NCBI GenBank assembly: GCA_002633005.1
Contig: NMRA01000204.1
Span: 514,272 to 578,271, forward strand
DNA: 64,000 nt
Direction: 5' to 3'
DNA from: Phoronis australis
Taxonomy: Eukaryota > Phoronida > Phoronidae
Of the stretch, positions 56,301 to 64,000 are shown in pieces (position 1 is the stretch's first letter; every line of letters starts with the position of its first letter). The notes under the pieces are model-generated. The model searched no databases. It was given only the letters and a program-made list of their open reading frames with translations, and was not told where the DNA came from. Both the position numbers and the translations under genes were made by a program.

Positions 56301-58614
56301 CTTGTAACTGGAGCTCTATAGAGCTCACCTCATGGGGATAGTTGAGATCGTTTGTGTATTCACTGCTGGCACCGGTGTCGGGTTGTTTTCAGTTGGTCTT
56401 ATTAGTTGTGACCCTTTTGTGGTTTTCTGTTTCCTCGATGGTGATAGACTGATTTACCATTGAAATTTTGGATAGCATATACATCCAAATACAATATGTT
56501 ATCATTGGCCATATGAGAATCAGAAACCGAATAACAATATGTTATCAGTAATCATTCTCAGTTTTCTATTGGTAATTTGGCCAAAAACTGACATCATGAA
56601 GGGATAGATGTGTACCAATTACTAAATTTTTATTTGAAAAAGTAAAGAAATTGCAGTGTTAATTGAATTCATTTCAGTTTTTTCCAAACACACAACATCG
56701 TACCAAGCCCCATGGTTCAGTCTCTCATAAGTAACAGAACTAACCTTGATGAGTCACGCCCACCGTCATTCACTTCTACTATTGGACCGTTAATGAGGTC
56801 AAAGCTACAGTTGATCAGAGTCAATAGTGATGTCAAGCAAGCTCAGGCTGTTATAATTGAACCAGCTGGCACATCAGATAATCCCCTCAAGTTGACCGCT
56901 GGGCTCACTCTGGCCATCCCCGTCAATTGCGAATTGGAAAATATCAGAGATGTCAACAATATCCGTGTGCAGGTATCGTATCCTACACATTCTAATAGTT
57001 GAAGTTAACAGTCTAGTCAACAGGTTTTCACGTGCCTACATTTACATGTTGGTGCATATGGCCATCATTCTCTGAGCATCTGGATAGATTTATATACTGC
57101 CCCCCTATTGCCGATCCTTAGTATTTTTTATCTCGTTTTTGAACTTGGTGGGGGCAACTAGTGCTTGCACTTAGAAGTTTGCCGACATTGTTAATCATGG
57201 GTGTTTTTCACACACAATAGGCCTTTGAAATTGATATGCAAGTTCAGTGAAAGCAGTTCTTTGTGAGCTTTGCTCTTATGCATACAGTTGCTCCAGTTGG
57301 ACTATGTAACTGAACACGATTTAAGAAAGGGGTCTATGTCCTGGCCGAGAAGATAATTGTTTTGTTACCTCCTATGAATTCTGAATAGCTACGACTGTAA
57401 ATAAATGTTGTTGGTGTCTTTCTCTCTATATGCCAAATCCATCTAAAGATCATTTTGAAATTTCGCAGATGTGCTCCTATTGAGTAAAGCACTGGTGTTG
57501 AATTTATAGATGGATCTGAATACTGTGGTGCGCCTAAGTCTTAAATTGTCTTACACCTGCTTCCTTTGATATCGACAAAAGTTCATTGGATCTTCAAAAA
57601 GTTTGGGGAGATTCTTCAGAACTGATACTGATTTTGGAATATTTCCTTTTGCTGTGTAAATGTTTGGAAATTGAGCAGCCTTTACTTCTTTGCCGTTTGC
57701 TATACACATGGTGGTCACTGTGACTACTGGGTATTCCTTTGTATAATGCCTAAGTCAAGTTTGGAATCAATGTTTCAAAACAGGTGCCTTCGGATTTGTT
57801 AGAACAGAAAATAAGAAAAGAAATAACTCTGAGGTTGCGTTCATTTTTAAGTTTATTACAAAAACACTAAAAAAATAAATTGATTTCACACAATGAAGAA
57901 CAAAATGTTGTACAACAGGTTAAATACCCAGACGGTACCAGCCAGCTGATCAAGCCTAGTCCAGATGCCATCAAACAGCAGGGGGTGAATAGATACAGAC
58001 TGATGATGAACGTCCTCCTCTCACACACACTCTGGACTGGTAGGTTACTCACTCTTGCTGTCCATTCAGTCATGAGATAATGGTTTAAAGTGGCATTTGC
58101 AACATCCAACTGTGGACAAGGTGTAAACGAAAGTGCTTAGTAATGCTCTTTTATCATTAAATTCCTATTTCAACCAATCTGTGATTATACCCATAAATAA
58201 TTGGTAATGTGAAAATATGACCAGATAACGGAGGTCATAACAACAGATAACCCGTGTCATGCTGAGATTTCCCAACACTTTGTCGCAGTTCTGACTGGAC
58301 CAAGGTTGATATTGTAGAATCGTTGAAGAAATTGTGCAGTCGCCATGTTAAACTCATTTGGTCATAACTTCACACAGATTTAATTCTTGAATATGGAAAT
58401 GTTACTTTAATGTATGTTGTATATAACAACAAACTATGGGTTGTTGTGAACTGATCTGTTGGGTATTCCAGAGGCGTCCCATGTGCAACTGAGCATTGTG
58501 CAATCCTACTCCCAGAATGCACTTCTTCAAGACTCTAGTGCTGGCGATGAACATGTGATTGCATTGAGTAATCCAGTGAAGATCTACGTAGCAACACGTC
58601 AAGCACGCCGATGA
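41396..58614 (+). CDS. INTS4: Integrator complex subunit 4
   Basis: Nineteen coding exons: 41396-41449, 42251-42557, 43221-43327, 44375-44560, 45021-45160, 47630-47750, 47958-48029, 48575-48749, 49305-49510, 50333-50475, 51040-51155, 52082-52215, 52853-52995, 54361-54454, 55109-55150, 55658-55845, 56678-56972, 57919-58039 and 58472-58614. Phases agree and the total is 928 residues (human about 963). Collinear matches include the MAALLKKR start, the LHERG block, a SGACGAFVHGLEDE stretch, VDMFNDEIESVRL, VPELLSCHPYFDT, IEPAGTSDNPLK and the basic C-terminus ending RR. It is a HEAT-repeat scaffold that, with INTS9/INTS11, forms the cleavage module for snRNA 3' ends and promoter-proximal termination in the nucleus. 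Introns hold transposons, a SINE and tandem repeats; exon 3 has an upstream partial duplicate. Confidence 0.97.
42005..42040. mobile_element. hAT-like terminal fragment
   Basis: GGCGGATTTAGGAGGGCC has the common hAT terminus GGCGGAT(C/T)(T/C)AGG and resembles the ends at 46003 and 46692. Only one end is clear, so this is likely a fragment in the first INTS4 intron. Confidence 0.35.
43044..43134 (+). pseudogene. Partial duplicate of INTS4 exon 3 with its acceptor
   Basis: Intron end, acceptor and the first 69 or so exon bases are identical to 43200-43290, offset by 156. The copy then breaks at an ambiguous base (43133) and has no donor. Between the copies lies a segment ending CGAGCCCTGA, which resembles the inverse of a transposon terminus (TCAGGGCTCG). 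The copy at 43221 is the functional one because it alone reads through to a donor. Confidence 0.8.
46003..46315. mobile_element. Nested hAT-like non-autonomous element
   Basis: The left end CATAGGCGGATTTAGG and right end CCTAGATCAGCCACTG are inverted variants of the common hAT terminus CAGTGGCGGATTTAGG. Runs of G and C flank the interior. No 8-base target duplication was clear. Confidence 0.5.
46512..46692. mobile_element. Second nested hAT-like fragment
   Basis: The left end CAGGAGGGATCCAGGACTTTG and right end CTAAATCCGCCACTG resemble hAT termini with G-rich subterminal sequence. It is short and non-coding. Confidence 0.4.
48717..48905. repeat. 68-base tandem array spanning an INTS4 splice donor
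   Basis: CATTTGTACATGGCTTGGAG starts at 48717 inside the exon; close copies start at 48785 and 48853, so the period is 68. The first unit contains the coding end and the used donor (TATG|GTAACA, exon end 48749). In the second unit the donor position reads TATGATAG; in the third it reads TATGGTAC. Confidence 0.88.
52535..52750 (+). mobile_element. tRNA-derived SINE with intact B box
   Basis: The B box GGTTCGAGTCC is at 52574-52584, preceded by a degenerate A-box region and followed by the same body as the copy at 22930-23170. The tail GTCTGGCACAACGTGTACCAGAC keeps the hairpin with one mismatch. It lies in an INTS4 intron, same orientation as the gene. It is not a functional tRNA gene because no cloverleaf 3' half follows. 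Confidence 0.78.
55469..55640. repeat. 58-67 base tandem repeat in an INTS4 intron
   Basis: GATGGTGCTGTTGACTTA occurs at 55469, 55536 and 55594, each followed by GTGGTAC or CTGGTAC. The array ends less than 20 bases before the polypyrimidine stretch of the acceptor used at 55658. Confidence 0.75.
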
Positions 58615-58679
58615 TACGCCTTTATGTATGAAGTGTCGAGTCTGACAGCTGGACTCCCATAGAATGTGGTCAGAGAACT

Positions 58680-61534
<2,855 letters not shown>

Positions 61535-61682
61535 NNNNNNNNNNNNNNNNNNNNNNNNNNNNNNNNNNNNNNNNNNNNNNNNNNNNNNNNNNNNNNNNNN
61601 NNNNNNNNNNNNNNNNNNNNNNNNNNNNNNNNNNNNNNNNNNNNNNNNNNNNNNNNNNNNNNNNNNNNNNNNNNNNNNNNNN
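61535..61682. other. Assembly gap (N)
   Basis: There are 148 N exactly at the junction before the second CFAP300 copy. The gap removes the 3' part of the terminal exon in copy 2. Confidence 0.98.
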
Positions 61683-62608
61683 CAAATGACTGTTCATGCT
61701 CTTTGTCACTCGGAAAGTAGGGTCCACTGTCATCCTGCAAGACGAACATTGTAACAATTGCAGTAAAGTGGTCTTTCATGTTGTTGGAAATTTTTAAAAT
61801 AAAGTATTTTGCAATATTACTTTACTTTTCTCAACGCAAAATTAACTTTAACACCACAGTTACCCCTTGATAGCATTTCAACACAGCTGCACAATAACAT
61901 GTAATAAGTACCTACCACTGCCATGACCTTGAATACTAAAGAAGAGACTCTTATTTCTTTAGTTTCTGGGTCTTTTTGGACACTAGAAGGAAATGGAAAA
62001 CATGCGGAAAATGTCTCGTATTTTAATGGATTGCAAGCACTATGTTCAGAATGTGTGAAAAGAAAACACTACAATGCACAGATTCCCTAATCTGCCATTT
62101 CTTAAACAATTTCTACACAAAAATGCTGCCATCGACATCCTCTCTGCTGTTGAAATTAGTTGTGTGGTTTAAGGCATAAATGGTCAATGCGCTTATCATG
62201 TGAACAACAAAACAGTTCAGTAACTTAACAATGGACAGGAGGTAGTGCCCTCTTTTGGAAAAATGTCTCAGTTTGTGAGGAGACACAAGCAGGCAAATGG
62301 AAGCAGTTCTCACGATTCAGTATTCTCATGTGAATGTTAACACCAGGCAAATGTGGATACCCTCTATTGAGTGTATTGAAGTCAAAACGTAAGCAAATGT
62401 AGTGTATTTGACTAACAATTACTAAACAACATTACCTTACAAGATCCTTATACATGAGCTGTGTTGTTTGAAGGTAAGGCCCCAGAACATCTTCATACTG
62501 ACACACCTGTCCGCCCAGACACAGATGTTTGAAGAGCAAAAATAAGAATTCGCTTCGTTCTGAATCGCTGTACAAATCGAAGAAGTCTGAGTCTTCTATT
62601 AACAACAT
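61683..62608 (-). CDS. CFAP300: CFAP300 C-terminal exons, copy 2 (cut by gap)
   Basis: Exons 62608-62436, 61982-61916 and 61734-61683 (running into N) repeat those of copy 1 at an offset of about 2917-2923 bases, introns included. Two differences are visible in the first exon: Y to F in EDSDFYDLY, and N to S in SERNEF. Reading frames and splice sites are intact. It could be a recent tandem duplicate or the second haplotype of a polymorphic diploid placed in tandem by the assembler. The gap at the junction favours the latter. Confidence 0.85.
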
Positions 62609-62896
62609 CTGCAATGAACACACCACAGTTGCATAACGCATACAAAATCTGACATGAGAAGACCCCAGTACAGAATGGAACTTTTTGAGATTAACTAATG
62701 AACACTTACTTAATAGAAAATTAATTCAGATTCTCAATTGACAACATTGCCCACGAGCAACGAGGAGCATTGATACGCACCCACTGTGTGCATTGCATAC
62801 AGCGCAGATACAAGAGATGATCAGTATTTTAACATTCCCACTGATCAGAACAATACTTGAAATAGTCTATAGAGGGTGAAAAACAAGTCAGTAATT

Positions 62897-63396
62897 CAGG
62901 GCTTGGAATGACCAATGACAAAAAACGCGGAAACTTTTACAGCCCAAATCATGCCCGATAACCCGTCTTGAAATGGTCAATGTGAACCTTTCCCCGACAA
63001 AAATCGGGAGGACTAACAAAAAAAAGGTTACCACCATCAGTAGCATGCGTCTGCGTCCTTTTAGGTCGGCCGTCCACACCCAAACCCACACAATTTTGGC
63101 TGCAGAGCGGTAGTATTTGTCGCCGCGCTTAACAATAACACGAGACGCCATTGAAAATCCCACCACGCTGTCCCAGATGCCTCGGCAATGTTGACAATTT
63201 ACGTTCCTCCGAAACATAAAGAGCAACTTCCGCTTTTCGAGGTGAATGTCGTCTGCAACGCCGCGGTAAGAAAGGAATTTGCTGCGCAAATTTTATATCA
63301 AATCGGATTTTTTTACGCGGAAATATTATAAAAAAAGCGGAAAGCACATTTGAAAAAAGCGGAAATCCGCGTTTCCGCGGAAAATTCCAAGCCCTG
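62897..63396. mobile_element. 500-base MITE with 6-base target duplication
   Basis: The ends CAGGGCTTGGAAT and ATTCCAAGCCCTG are perfect 13-base inverted repeats. GTAATT flanks both sides (62891-62896 and 63397-63402). Copy 1 of the duplicated block has the empty site with a single GTAATT at 59976-59981. The 133-codon open frame on - inside it is not a transposase I recognise. Confidence 0.93.
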
Positions 63397-64000
63397 GTAA
63401 TTGTCTCCTCAATAAAAAGTACACCTTTCTTCGTGATAGTTCAAGCAGTTGGGAGGCACAGCATTAATAAAAAGGCAACGCAGGTGAAACATGGAGCAGC
63501 TGGTGTCAGCTACAAGTAACTTGATTGCCAAAAATGTGAACATCCATTACAGAACTTTCTATATATCAAGGCAAACACAAAGAAAACCAAAGTTACCACA
63601 AGGCAACTGCATGGCAGTCACATTTGTCTCGGAATACATGTCGGTTGCATACCCCTCAACAGAAACATTTCAAATTTCATGAATATCCATCAAGAAACCT
63701 CAAATGTGCACAGTGGTAGTTGGATCTGTCCCACATTGTCATACATTGTTGCATTCAAAGAAATAATTCCTAATTTCAACAAAGATCCCGCAAGGGTTTA
63801 GGAGAAACAAAGAACAAAAAAATGCCATAGTAGTCTAAGCCAACCCATAATTAATGTCAATTCAGCTCTTCTCAATAGGAACTCAGCTGCCAATTTTCAT
63901 TTTTTTGAATGATTTGGCAGATAGAGAGGTGAAGAGAAAAAGAAATGTAGAAATGGCTACTAGGTGGCACAGAACACGTTAATCCATCTGAAGATGGGAA

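Noticed and set aside
62888-63289. 133-codon open frame on -
   Set aside because: It falls inside the MITE and has no transposase motif.

Overview
The window looks like animal nuclear DNA, most likely from an invertebrate deuterostome, with amphioxus (Branchiostoma) as my best guess. Supporting this are GT-AG introns of a few hundred bases to several kilobases, animal-only gene families (TMEM185, ANKRD46, Integrator subunit 4, CFAP300), a CARD-NB-ARC-TPR protein, many minisatellites at exon edges and a dense load of small DNA transposons. Two N gaps (40052-40462 and 61535-61682) and single ambiguous bases mark it as draft assembly. Species is inference; no single sequence here proves it.

Layout: 1-3000 is repeat-rich with no gene I can support. 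A three-exon gene for a small secreted, prohormone-like peptide lies on + (3710-7657). TMEM185 runs on - from 17635 to 9567 (seven coding exons, 344 codons) with a long repeat-rich 3' flank. It faces an ANKRD46-like gene on + (17925-22135) across a roughly 290-base shared promoter holding a full-length ZNF143/Staf-type site. A CARD-NB-ARC-TPR STAND ATPase (998 residues, two coding exons) is on - (27121-23742). The last six exons of an unrecognised conserved gene are on - (35828-31428). A Ty1/copia-type LTR retrotransposon with one long open frame follows (36486 to the gap at 40052). INTS4 fills 41396-58614 on + (19 coding exons, 928 residues). CFAP300 3' exons meet it tail to tail (58680-59691, -), and a second copy of the same exons lies at 61683-62608.

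The genes do not form one pathway. Shared regulation is plausible at the TMEM185/ANKRD46 divergent promoter and at the INTS4/CFAP300 convergent ends, whose 3' regions overlap in antisense.

The two most interesting signals are these. First, the peptide gene is absent from simple open-reading-frame views because its exons are short; it encodes a signal peptide, several dibasic sites and a C-terminal 12-residue segment with a Q start and a CGEGC loop. Second, tandem repeats repeatedly grow out of exon edges: a splice acceptor (TMEM185), a splice donor (INTS4), near a second TMEM185 donor, and the stop-codon region of the ANKRD46-like gene.
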